64,000 nt of DNA from a candidate division LCP-89 bacterium B3_LCP (GTDB lineage: Bacteria > Electryoneota > B3-LCP), in the NCBI GenBank assembly GCA_005223185.1, contig NJBN01000006.1, positions 186,001 through 250,000 of the forward strand, written 5' to 3'. Position 1 is the stretch's first letter. Each line of letters starts with the position of its first letter. Shown here piece after piece: positions 25,433 to 34,388 of this stretch. Both the position numbers and the translations under genes were made by a program. Below the pieces are notes generated by a model that saw nothing but the letters and a program-made list of their open reading frames with translations, did not search any database and was not told where the DNA came from.

Positions 25433-27074
25433 GAGTATCTCATTTCGCCGTCTGCCCGCCCCCAACCCGATCTTCTGGGACTATGTCGATAATTTCGACA
25501 AATTAAGACGATTTTACAATATAGATTACCAACAACCAATTGAGAAGTGGGTTTCCACGGCAGAACTAACCAATTCCGTTAAAGAAGATTTAGTCAAAGG
25601 GTTGCTCGCAAGCGCGGAAAGGTGGGGCAGCGGTGCGCATGTAATAGATAACATACACAAACTATCCCAACCTGAAACCCTCGCAGTGGTAACCGGACAG
25701 CAAGCGGGGCTTTTCGGTGGTCCTCTTTTCACTTACTATAAAGCTACCGGTGCTGTGTTGTGGGCGAAGGAGATTGAGCGGGTTACCGGTCGTCCTACAG
25801 TTCCGGTTTTCTGGATGGAAACTTCCGACCATGACTTCTATGAGATAAATCACATTCGGTTGTTAGATAAAGAAGGCGAGGAAATTACTCTCTCCCTGAC
25901 TACTCCACCAAAAGAGAAACGCCGGGTGGTGGGAAGTATTGCCTTCAACGGCGAGATAGAACAACTGGTTCACAGGTTGTGGAACCTGCTGCCTGCCAAT
26001 ACCAATCGCGGCCCTCTATTAGAGGAGATCGGATCCATATATAAACCCGGGGAGACGGTAGGTGACGCTTTCGCTCGCTTATTGAACGCCCAGTTTGCCG
26101 ATGATGGGTTAATAGTGTTCGATGCAGAGTGTGCGCAGTGTAAAAAAGCTGCAATTCCTTTAATTGATAAGATTCTAGCTACTTCAACGGATCTCAATAA
26201 AAAACTCACAGAGATAACTGAAGGGGTCCAAGCCTGTGGGTATCCACCACAGATCCAGCCGCAGGAAGACCGATTGCAGCTATTTGCCAAGGTTGGTGAC
26301 GTCAGAATCCCCATTGACGAACGAGGTACACTCCTCTTCGAAGACCAGCAACCGGACAAGGTGGGCATAGAGGAATTACGCAGGCGTGCTCAGGAGCACC
26401 CTGAACAATTTCTGCCGAAAGTCAGTTTACGCCCCATCATGCAGGATTACCTCTTCCCCACTGCAGCTTACATAGCCGGACCATCAGAAATCGCATATTT
26501 CGCCCAGCTTAAGCCGCTATACGAGAGTTTGGACGTAACAATGCCAGCAATTATCCCCAGAATATCGATCACTTTAATTGAAACCAGGATAAAACGAATT
26601 CTCGATAAATACCACTTCACGCCTGAAGAACTTAAAGATGGCTCCCAAAAACTGATCAGAGATCACCTGGAAAACGATCCAACCAATGATTTGGTAAGCC
26701 TCTTTGCTCAAGCTAGAAAGAAATGGGAAGAGATAGATAACGACCTGTCATTGGGGCTCATGCGCATCGATCCAACTTTGCAGCATCCGTTGGAAAAAGC
26801 TGTACAACGTTGGCAACAGGGTTTAAATGTCTTAGAAGAAAAAGCTCGAGATGCGTTAAACAGGAAGAACATAACAACCGTCAATCAGATCAAAAAATGC
26901 TGTATGCACCTCCTCCCCGGCGGACATTTTCAGGAAAGGCGCTTCAGCCTCTTGTATTATCTGGTTCATCATGGTTCCGGACTGGCTGAGCAAATCCGTT
27001 CACAAGTTGACATAAAACTATACCGCCATCAACTGGTTTATCTCGAAAAAGGCGCAGGACAAGTAAGTAGATAA
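25425..27074 (+). CDS. bshC: bacillithiol biosynthesis cysteine-adding enzyme
   Basis: 549 aa, full length. It links cysteine to glucosaminyl-malate, the final step of bacillithiol synthesis. Hallmarks are LAVVTGQQAGLFGGPLFTYY, VFWMETSDHDFYEINH and a long C-terminal coiled-coil ending in ERRFSLLYYLVHHG. BshA and BshB are not in the window. Bacillithiol occurs in Firmicutes and in several Bacteroidetes and Deinococcus relatives. Confidence 0.93.
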   Translation: MPKSISFRRLPAPNPIFWDYVDNFDKLRRFYNIDYQQPIEKWVSTAELTNSVKEDLVKGLLASAERWGSGAHVIDNIHKLSQPETLAVVTGQQAGLFGGPLFTYYKATGAVLWAKEIERVTGRPTVPVFWMETSDHDFYEINHIRLLDKEGEEITLSLTTPPKEKRRVVGSIAFNGEIEQLVHRLWNLLPANTNRGPLLEEIGSIYKPGETVGDAFARLLNAQFADDGLIVFDAECAQCKKAAIPLIDKILATSTDLNKKLTEITEGVQACGYPPQIQPQEDRLQLFAKVGDVRIPIDERGTLLFEDQQPDKVGIEELRRRAQEHPEQFLPKVSLRPIMQDYLFPTAAYIAGPSEIAYFAQLKPLYESLDVTMPAIIPRISITLIETRIKRILDKYHFTPEELKDGSQKLIRDHLENDPTNDLVSLFAQARKKWEEIDNDLSLGLMRIDPTLQHPLEKAVQRWQQGLNVLEEKARDALNRKNITTVNQIKKCCMHLLPGGHFQERRFSLLYYLVHHGSGLAEQIRSQVDIKLYRHQLVYLEKGAGQVSR

Positions 27075-27097
27075 CTAACCAATTATATGGGGAAAAC

Positions 27098-27340
27098 ATG
27101 AAAGCACAAGCTCACATACTAATTTCCGTTACAGTTGGAAAGGCTCGCCAGGTATATGAAAAGATGCGGGACATTCCAGAAATTACGTCTGTTGACGCCA
27201 TTTCGGGACCTTATGACATCATCGCTAAAGTGGAAGCATACGATTTCTCAATCATAGGGACAGTAGTCCTCGATAAAATCCAAGCGATTGAAGGGGTTGT
27301 GGACACTATCACCTGTCACGTTGTTCCTCTGGAAAATTAG
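27098..27340 (+). CDS. stand-alone RAM (Lrp/AsnC ligand-binding) domain protein
   Basis: 80 aa that match the C-terminal ligand-sensing domain of Lrp/AsnC regulators: AHILISVTVGKARQVYEKM, ISGPYDIIAKVEA and a GVVDTITCHVV end. There is no DNA-binding helix-turn-helix. Such single domains exist in many genomes and may assemble into rings that bind amino acids or work with another protein. It follows bshC by 23 bp. Confidence 0.85.
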   Translation: MKAQAHILISVTVGKARQVYEKMRDIPEITSVDAISGPYDIIAKVEAYDFSIIGTVVLDKIQAIEGVVDTITCHVVPLEN

Positions 27341-27548
27341 CTGCTATTCAATCAATTTTCGCCTGCCGAACCAAGATATTAGTGCACCTGTGTGTTGCAA
27401 AACACAGACGGCCCGCATTTTGCTTGTTATCCTATAGTCTGATGATTAATATCTACTTCACTTCAAGTAGTGCAAAAACCTGTTTTACAGCGAAAAAAAC
27501 GCCAAGTCATTGATGCGACTGCAACGGAAGGTTAGAGAAGTGCATAAT

Positions 27549-29219
27549 ATGCGGCGCTGGGTGTATTCATTTGGAATGGTAATAGCCGTTCTTGCTACAC
27601 TAATTCCTGCATACGCTCAAAATCCATTTACATCGTCGTATCAATATATTACCGTACACGAAACGACCGTCTTCGGTGAGACGATCAAGTTCTGGAGTGA
27701 GGATACTCTCTGGGGACCCGTTCACAGCAACGATAAGATCGCCATTATGCAGTCCCCGGTATTTTTCGATACAGTATCCACCAGTTCATCTTGCTTCTGG
27801 CAGGGATCAGGTTATCATCCGCAGTTCTCTATTGAACCGATCTTTAACGCACCGCGCGTTGCGCTTCCGGATAGTGCTATTGCCATTCGAGAAATGGCTG
27901 CACAGCAAGGCTTGTTCTTTATATCCGCGAACGGTTATTATGCCAGCAGGCTTTGTTTTAACGATAATCTTGGGTGGACGCTCTACCAGTGGCCCATGGG
28001 GACCCACTTTGACAGTACCGCAATTATAGCTACCGGAGCGCCTCCTGATGATCGGGTGTTCTACATTGATGGCTATTTGGAATTAAAAGGCATTTTTCGG
28101 GGAACGGCTACTGTCGGAGCCACGGGACATCCTGATCCGGATAATTACTTAGGGTATCATAGCATCCGGCTCTTAGATGATATACGCTACTGGTTTGCCG
28201 ATCCGGCGACGGGTGCATTTAATGATACAACCGGTGGTTATACGGACATGCTGGGTATAGTGTCCGAAACCAACATAACCGTCGCCAACACCTGGGAAAA
28301 CGGCCGCGAAAACATGGCACAGGGATCTGATATAATCATTAATGCAGCAATAGTGGCATTAAATGAGAGTTTCTCGTTTGAAGATCAGAATGAAGATCCC
28401 GCTACAGCTACTCCCTGGGAACTCTGGACTGGTCACTATAACTGTCCCTCACCGCCTTATAACGACGAACGTGGTGATATTTTCCTCTACGGATCGGTAG
28501 CTCAGAAAAGACGGGGCTATGTTCATCGTTCAAATCACAACGGCACTGGCTACGGGAAAAAGTATCATTTCGATGCCAGATTGAGAGAACAATCACCTTT
28601 TTTAGGAATTCTGGCGAGGCACCAACCCGTACTTGATCCTGAATCGCTGGATTTCGGCGGTACACCACTGAATCAGCCGATAGTGTCAGAGCTGGCACTC
28701 TACAATGAAGGGGGCACATTCATAGACGTGGAAAGCATAGCACTGGCAAACCCGACATTCAGCTTCAGCGTGCTGGGTCCGCAAGATTATTCTGAGATCG
28801 CACCCGGGGACAGCATCATCTTTTCAGTGTCATTTCAACCGGCTGAACCGATGACATATGAGGATACACTGACGATCACTCTGTTCTATGGGGATGATAT
28901 ACTGGTACCGCTATGCGGAACTGGATCAGCACTGGGAATCAAGGATAACGTAGAGGTACCGGAAGATTATGAAATATCAGTTTTCCCCAATCCATTCAAT
29001 GATGAATTGAAGATCGCCTGGAACTTCGATGCGCAGACTGTACGTGTTGCGATATACAACATTCACGGTCAGCAGATTGAAGCAGTTGATACGAATGGCG
29101 CCCACCAATCGGGAGGGCATTATATGTGGAAACCAGGAAATATGACGGGAGGAATCTATTTTGTTTCGGTTACAGCTCCGCAATGGCGTCACGTTCAGAA
29201 GGTGATATATTTGAAATGA
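27549..29219 (+). CDS. secreted protein with T9SS sorting domain; function unknown
   Basis: 556 aa from ATG at 27549; the longer frame from 27510 lacks support. Signal peptide MRRWVYSFGMVIAVLATL...AYAQ. The middle (about 60-370) is not confidently recognised; it has NDKIAIMQ and HFDARLR segments that may resemble DUF4900. Residues ~385-470 form a HYDIN/choice-of-anchor-like beta domain (DFGGTPLNQPIVSELALYNEGG). The end FPNPFNDELKIAW...GGIYFVSV...KVIYLK is the T9SS type A sorting domain. It probably exports to and attaches at the cell surface. Confidence 0.8.
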   Translation: MRRWVYSFGMVIAVLATLIPAYAQNPFTSSYQYITVHETTVFGETIKFWSEDTLWGPVHSNDKIAIMQSPVFFDTVSTSSSCFWQGSGYHPQFSIEPIFNAPRVALPDSAIAIREMAAQQGLFFISANGYYASRLCFNDNLGWTLYQWPMGTHFDSTAIIATGAPPDDRVFYIDGYLELKGIFRGTATVGATGHPDPDNYLGYHSIRLLDDIRYWFADPATGAFNDTTGGYTDMLGIVSETNITVANTWENGRENMAQGSDIIINAAIVALNESFSFEDQNEDPATATPWELWTGHYNCPSPPYNDERGDIFLYGSVAQKRRGYVHRSNHNGTGYGKKYHFDARLREQSPFLGILARHQPVLDPESLDFGGTPLNQPIVSELALYNEGGTFIDVESIALANPTFSFSVLGPQDYSEIAPGDSIIFSVSFQPAEPMTYEDTLTITLFYGDDILVPLCGTGSALGIKDNVEVPEDYEISVFPNPFNDELKIAWNFDAQTVRVAIYNIHGQQIEAVDTNGAHQSGGHYMWKPGNMTGGIYFVSVTAPQWRHVQKVIYLK

Positions 29220-29240
29220 CGGGTATGTAAGCGAATTAAC

Positions 29241-29269
29241 TTGAATATAAGATTAATTACGACTATAGA
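29241..29269 (+). promoter_or_regulatory. promoter of the peptidylarginine-deiminase-like gene
   Basis: TTGAAT (29241-29246) and TATAGA (29264-29269) are 17 bases apart, 58 bp before the ATG at 29327. It matches the pattern seen in front of other operons in this window. Confidence 0.5.
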
Positions 29270-29326
29270 TGTCATGTGTATCGAAATGAAAGTGCTAAAT
29301 AGAGGATTATTTAGAAAGGGAACAGT

Positions 29327-31183
29327 ATGAAAAACTTGTCAATTCTTATGTGCGGCTTACTGATGATAGCAGCCGCAGCGCAAATCTCCTACGCTAATGA
29401 AGAAATACCTGAAACGTTATCATGGCCTGAGGGCTTGCCCCTGCCGGCCTGGGAAACGCCCCAGGAAAAACTGGTACCGCCCGAACCGACCGACGACGTT
29501 ACCCCGCCTCCAACAGAACCGGTAACTGCCGTTCCCGAATTTGGGTTGCAGGAAGCCGTGCAGGTGGTTTATCCTTACAGTTTTGATCAAAACATTCTCA
29601 TTGAGATGGTGCGTGCCTGCGAAGAGGTGGGTGTGGTCTATATTGTCGTCCCCAACACGGCATCTATGAGTAACTGTAACAGCTTGCTCATAGCCAACGG
29701 TGTACCTGTGGACAATGTGGAATACTATATCCACGCCGTCGATGGTCAGTGGTCCCGCGATTATGGTCCACACTTCATCTGGGGAGACGTCTCCGGCGAA
29801 ATCGCCATGCTCGACTGGCAGTACTACGACAGCCGCCCCAATGATGACGAGATACCGGACTACATGGCTGATCTCTGGCACATGAATTTCTACGAAACGC
29901 CCATTTACCACGAAGGGGGTAACTACATGTCAGATGGGCACGGTACGGTCATGTGCAGTACCGTTCTCTACAATAACAATCCATCCTGGACACCAGCCCA
30001 GTGCCGGCAGGAAATAATGGATTACTTCGGCGCATCGTCGGTGCACGTCTATGAGCGTATCCCCAATTCTCATGATGCTACCGGGCATATAGATTTGTGG
30101 GCTAAGATGCTGAACGATACCACAATTATGGTGGCCCAATTACAGCCGACCGATCCCAATTATAACATGATCGAGCAGCATGCTGCTGCAATGGCGACTG
30201 TGCCTACGGTTTACGGCACCCCCTTCAACATAGTACGCTGTCCCATGCCGCGACCTTATCAGTACTATATCTGGTACTACTACAAGAGTTTCCTGAACAG
30301 CCTGATCTTCAACGGCAAAGTTCTTGTACCGATTTATGCAACTGAACCCGTGCTGACTCAACAGGCGCTAGACGCTTATCAGGCTGCTATGCCAGATTAT
30401 GAGGTTGTCGGTATTTACTGCGACAATATCGCCTTTGCTGGTGGAGCAATCCACTGCACCACCATAGGTATCGCCGATCATATAGATGATTACTACCATG
30501 ATGCCACCGTAACCGCCGATCCCGTTTCACCGCCCATTACCATACCGGCTGGTGGTGGCACCTTCGATTTCACCGCTTCGGTGACCAACAACGAAGCCGA
30601 CAGCATCTACACGCAAGTTTGGTCGGAAGTTATCCTCCCCAGCAGCACAGTCTTTGGACCGCTTCTGGAGAGAAACCTGCTTCTGGCCAGCAGTGGAAGC
30701 GTTAGCCGCACGCTCACGCAGAACGTGCCTGCTGGAGCTCCGGCTGGGACCTACACCTACACCATGTATACCGGAAGCCGCCTTCCACGTGTGGTTAACG
30801 ATGAGAGTTCCTTCACCTTCACCAAGACTGCATCTGACGGCGGTATTTCCGAAGATATGACCGGTTGGTGGGCAGAAGGATGGGAAGATGTTGCAGAAAC
30901 AGTTTCACCAGTTACGCCGATGGACCACAATTTGATAACGGCACATCCCAATCCCTTCAATCCAACGACAGCACTCAGTTTCGAGTTGCGAGATGCCGGT
31001 TTAGTGGGACTTACTGTGTACGACATTTCCGGTCGTCAGGTTGCCGAACTGGTAAATGGCTGGCGGGATGCTGGTCTGCATGAGGTCAACTTTGATGGAT
31101 CATCGTTAACCTCAGGAATATATTTTGCCAAACTGGCTCACGCTGGCAACACCAGTACCATTAAGATGGTGTTGATGAAGTAG
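29327..31183 (+). CDS. secreted peptidylarginine-deiminase-like (PAD_porph family) enzyme with T9SS domain
   Basis: 618 aa. Signal peptide ends near residue 22 (ISYA). The catalytic domain (about 65-390) shows RDYGP, EGGN, the GHIDLWAKM motif with His254 and Asp256, and the nucleophile Cys377 in AIHCTTIGI, as in the Porphyromonas-type deiminase and agmatine deiminase family. It may convert peptidyl-arginine to citrulline, or act on agmatine-like compounds. A beta-sandwich linker (about 400-515) shared with neighbouring cargo precedes the NPFNPTTALSFEL...KMVLMK sorting domain. In P. gingivalis the equivalent enzyme is also a T9SS cargo. Confidence 0.85.
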   Translation: MKNLSILMCGLLMIAAAAQISYANEEIPETLSWPEGLPLPAWETPQEKLVPPEPTDDVTPPPTEPVTAVPEFGLQEAVQVVYPYSFDQNILIEMVRACEEVGVVYIVVPNTASMSNCNSLLIANGVPVDNVEYYIHAVDGQWSRDYGPHFIWGDVSGEIAMLDWQYYDSRPNDDEIPDYMADLWHMNFYETPIYHEGGNYMSDGHGTVMCSTVLYNNNPSWTPAQCRQEIMDYFGASSVHVYERIPNSHDATGHIDLWAKMLNDTTIMVAQLQPTDPNYNMIEQHAAAMATVPTVYGTPFNIVRCPMPRPYQYYIWYYYKSFLNSLIFNGKVLVPIYATEPVLTQQALDAYQAAMPDYEVVGIYCDNIAFAGGAIHCTTIGIADHIDDYYHDATVTADPVSPPITIPAGGGTFDFTASVTNNEADSIYTQVWSEVILPSSTVFGPLLERNLLLASSGSVSRTLTQNVPAGAPAGTYTYTMYTGSRLPRVVNDESSFTFTKTASDGGISEDMTGWWAEGWEDVAETVSPVTPMDHNLITAHPNPFNPTTALSFELRDAGLVGLTVYDISGRQVAELVNGWRDAGLHEVNFDGSSLTSGIYFAKLAHAGNTSTIKMVLMK

Positions 31184-31216
31184 ATACAGAAAACAGAAGA
31201 CAGAGAACAGAAGACA

Positions 31217-31244
31217 AAAGCCTCGCATTGCGGGGCTTTTTATT
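31217..31244 (+). terminator. intrinsic terminator after the deiminase gene
   Basis: A stem AAAGCC/GGCTTT with inner CGC/GCG (31218-31240) is followed by a T-run. It is immediately followed by a new promoter for the next cargo gene. Confidence 0.75.
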
Positions 31245-31251
31245 TCAGTGC

Positions 31252-31280
31252 TTGATTTTAATGCCAAAATGTATTATATT
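31252..31280 (+). promoter_or_regulatory. promoter of the M14 carboxypeptidase gene
   Basis: TTGATT (31252-31257), then 17 bases, then TATATT (31275-31280), 46 bp upstream of the ATG. Confidence 0.65.
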
Positions 31281-31325
31281 TAGAGTCAGCCGAAAAATTT
31301 CGATCATTTAAAGCGGAGATCCGTT

Positions 31326-33230
31326 ATGAAGTACTCACACACTTTGCTGATATTGATAATACTACTGCTGACATTGGCAGTTGTAAACGCTGAAGAACCC
31401 CCCTACATGTTAGTTCGCGTTGACGTCGAAGCTGAAATGCAGGTTATTCCCCTTTTAAGGATGGGATTGGACATTGTGGACGGAGTGAAAGGTGAATACG
31501 TTGAACTGGTCTGCCATCCTGAAGAATATACTCAGATATTAGCGCAGGGATATGCGGCAGAGATCCTGATAGAGGACATGGAACAGTTCTATGCGGATAG
31601 AGCCGCCACCGATGACATGGGCGGATATCACACCTGGTCTGAAGCAATTGATGAGATCTATCAGATTCATCTGGATCACCCTGACATAACCACCGAACCG
31701 TTTTCTATAGGTCAGACCATCGAAGGACGGGAAATGTATGTCATCAAGATTTCCGATAATCCGGAGATTGATGAAGACGAAGGGGAAGCATTCTTCAACG
31801 CGCTTATTCACGCTCGAGAGCCAATAGGTGTTGAACTGGCTTTAGGATTAGTAAACCATCTGACTGATCAATACGGATCTGATCCGTACATCACCGATCT
31901 CGTGGACAACAGGGAAATATTCGTTCTACCGGTTTTCAATGTGGACGGTTACGTTTACAATGAGACCACAAACCCGTCCGGCGGCGGTATGTGGCGCAAG
32001 AACCGGCGTGATAACGGCGGCGGTATATACGGCGTTGACTTAAACCGCAACTTCAGCTTCGATTGGGGCTATAATAACATCGGCTCATCGCCCAGTCCCG
32101 GGTCAGCAACCTATCGAGGAACCGGACCTTTTTCCGAACCTGAAACTGAGAATGTCAGGCAGTTCTGCAACGAACACAACTTCGCTATAAACCTGAACAT
32201 TCACTCATACTCCAACCTGATGATGTACGCATGGTCAGGTCCACACCGGGGATTTACTCCTGAAGATGCGCTCTTTGCCGCCATCTCCACGACAATGATC
32301 CAATGGAACGGTTATCCCTTTGGTACCGGATGGCAGGTCCTATATGAGATGAACGGCGAAGCCAACGACTGGATGTACGGTGAACAGTCTGAAAAGCCGA
32401 GGATCTTATCGTGGTTATTTGAAGTTGGTTCGAGTTTCTGGCCGGCGCCTTCACAGATTCCTGGCCTAGTGGCTGAAAACTTGCAGCCCTGCCTCTATCT
32501 GATCGAACAGGCGCAGTATCACATGTCGCCACGCCTCACCTTGACGCCTTATAATCCACCGATACAGATTCCCGCAGCAGGTGGAAGTTTCGATTTCAAC
32601 ATCGCCAGTGCGTACATCGGCGCAGAACCGGTTACGGTCAATCTATGGATTGACGTTACCCTGCCTTCAGGAACGGTCTTTGGTCCCTTGTTAGGGCCAG
32701 CACAACTGACTATGCCTTCGGGTTTCACCTTTGATCGCGATAGAACGCAGGACGTTCCAGGTAATGCACCAGAAGGGACGTACATTTACAGCGTTCATGC
32801 AGGTATCTACCCTGATATTAACTGGCATACTGCCAGCTTCGAATTTGAGAAGCTAAGTACGGGAGATGGTGAAGGTGCTTCATCCTGGTGGAATTATGTT
32901 GATGCTCTGGATGAGTTCAGCGGGGATACCATTGGCATGGCTTCGCCGCAAGCCTCCGCGCTACCGGCTGGGCATGAGATTATGGGAAATTACCCCAATC
33001 CTTTCAATCCTCTGACAGTTATTAGTTTCGAGTTGCGAGTTTCGAGTTTAGTGAAACTGTCAATTTACGATATTACCGGCCGTCTGGTTGTTGAACTGGT
33101 CAACGGTTGGCGAGATGCGGGTGCGTATGAGGTTAACTTCGATGGATCAGCACTGGTGTCCGGAATATACATCGCCAAGTTGATTCATGGTAGTAATACC
33201 AGTACTGCCAAGCTGGTATTGATGAAGTAA
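31326..33230 (+). CDS. secreted M14 zinc carboxypeptidase with T9SS sorting domain
   Basis: 634 aa. Signal peptide MKYSHTLLILIILLLTLAVVNA. The catalytic domain has the zinc pair HAREP (His162, Glu165), DLNRNFSFDWG, LNIHSYS (His293) and FEVGSS (Glu366, the catalytic base). The activation-type N-region precedes it. A beta domain similar to that of the deiminase (about 420-530) leads to NPFNPLTVISFEL...KLVLMK. It should remove C-terminal residues from peptides at the cell surface. It is next to the deiminase but has its own promoter. Confidence 0.92.
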   Translation: MKYSHTLLILIILLLTLAVVNAEEPPYMLVRVDVEAEMQVIPLLRMGLDIVDGVKGEYVELVCHPEEYTQILAQGYAAEILIEDMEQFYADRAATDDMGGYHTWSEAIDEIYQIHLDHPDITTEPFSIGQTIEGREMYVIKISDNPEIDEDEGEAFFNALIHAREPIGVELALGLVNHLTDQYGSDPYITDLVDNREIFVLPVFNVDGYVYNETTNPSGGGMWRKNRRDNGGGIYGVDLNRNFSFDWGYNNIGSSPSPGSATYRGTGPFSEPETENVRQFCNEHNFAINLNIHSYSNLMMYAWSGPHRGFTPEDALFAAISTTMIQWNGYPFGTGWQVLYEMNGEANDWMYGEQSEKPRILSWLFEVGSSFWPAPSQIPGLVAENLQPCLYLIEQAQYHMSPRLTLTPYNPPIQIPAAGGSFDFNIASAYIGAEPVTVNLWIDVTLPSGTVFGPLLGPAQLTMPSGFTFDRDRTQDVPGNAPEGTYIYSVHAGIYPDINWHTASFEFEKLSTGDGEGASSWWNYVDALDEFSGDTIGMASPQASALPAGHEIMGNYPNPFNPLTVISFELRVSSLVKLSIYDITGRLVVELVNGWRDAGAYEVNFDGSALVSGIYIAKLIHGSNTSTAKLVLMK

Positions 33231-33253
33231 CCTTTAACCAAATCCTGAATCCC

Positions 33254-33286
33254 GAAAGGGCGAACCTCGCGTTCGCCCTTTCCTTT
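33254..33286 (+). terminator. strong intrinsic terminator after the M14 gene
   Basis: GAAAGGGCGAAC (33254-33265) and GTTCGCCCTTTC (33271-33282) form a perfect 12-bp stem with a five-base loop, followed by CTTTT. Confidence 0.85.
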
Positions 33287-33335
33287 TCCCCGCCATCCTT
33301 CGAACTCAAGTGAACAAAGCTCTTGAATTCAATAG

Positions 33336-34247
33336 ATGGATTTCGTATATTCCGGTATTATGGATCCGACGCAGATAGCCGTTAGTCATCGTGAAGATGA
33401 TAGTTTTAAACAGGCAGCCCAGGTTGTGTCCAACCTGCAGAAAGGCGGCTGGCGGGCTTACTTCGTGGGTGGTTGTGTGCGGGACCTGATGTTGGATTTG
33501 AAACCCCAGGACTACGACATTGCCACCGATGCCAAGCCTGAGGACGTGAAAAAGATCTTTCCGGATGCAAAAGGAGTCGGCAAGCGTTTCGGGGTCTCCA
33601 TCATAGATACGCCTTCCGGCAAATTTGAGATCGCAGCATTTCGGGAGGATGGCGTTTATTACGATCACCGGCGTCCTGCGTGGGTGAAATACGCGGGCAT
33701 GGCTGAGGACGCCACGCGGCGGGATTTTTCCATCAATGCGCTTTATTACGATCCTGTTGCCGGTGAAACGATTGATTTAGTTGACGGCATTCAAGACCTG
33801 AATAACCGCCTGCTCCGCATGATTGATGACCCTTTCGAGCGGTTGGACGAGGACTGGCTGCGGCTGTTACGCGTGGTGCGTTTTGCGGCGCGTTATTCCC
33901 TGCTAATCGAAAGACGCACCTGGGACGCTTTGCGGACATTAGCGCCAATGATCCCAGGTCTGTCAGCGGAAAGATGTACTGAAGAGATGCGGTTGATGTT
34001 GCAGGATAAGAATGCTGGCAGAGCAATTGGGCTACTCAAATCCAGTGGATTGTGGCGCGCAATGTGGCCAGATCTGCCCTTTGCGAGACACAGAATCCGA
34101 AAAGTCATCAGGCTTCTTGAGAAGACCGGATCAAAATCTGCCATCTGGAAATGTTTTTTTACCGATCTACCCGAAGAAACAGTCGTCAAGACTTGTGAAA
34201 ACTTAAGGCTTACTCGAGCTGAAAAAAGATCATTGGGAATAAAATAA
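33336..34247 (+). CDS. CCA-adding/poly(A) polymerase family nucleotidyltransferase, C-terminally short
   Basis: 303 aa. The class II nucleotidyltransferase core is well kept: YFVGGCVRD, QDYDIATDAKPEDV with the two catalytic Asp residues, RRDFSINALYYD and ERLDEDWLRLLRVVRFA. It should build or repair the CCA end of tRNAs, or act as a poly(A) polymerase. The family usually extends 100-150 residues further; this protein stops after NLRLTRAEKRSLGIK, just before an AT-rich restriction-modification cassette. Either the cassette removed the tail or this is a naturally short form. An ATG at 33360 is an alternative start. Confidence 0.82.
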   Translation: MDFVYSGIMDPTQIAVSHREDDSFKQAAQVVSNLQKGGWRAYFVGGCVRDLMLDLKPQDYDIATDAKPEDVKKIFPDAKGVGKRFGVSIIDTPSGKFEIAAFREDGVYYDHRRPAWVKYAGMAEDATRRDFSINALYYDPVAGETIDLVDGIQDLNNRLLRMIDDPFERLDEDWLRLLRVVRFAARYSLLIERRTWDALRTLAPMIPGLSAERCTEEMRLMLQDKNAGRAIGLLKSSGLWRAMWPDLPFARHRIRKVIRLLEKTGSKSAIWKCFFTDLPEETVVKTCENLRLTRAEKRSLGIK

Positions 34248-34388
34248 TGGGATTAAGTATTTAACATGTCATGATGAGTGTAGTTTTTTACAAAACAGAT
34301 GCAAGGAAGGAATTATTGTACTAATTCAGTACTATCAGTAGTTATCAGTAAGCAAAGGAAATAACATGAATCACAATAGAAGAATCCT

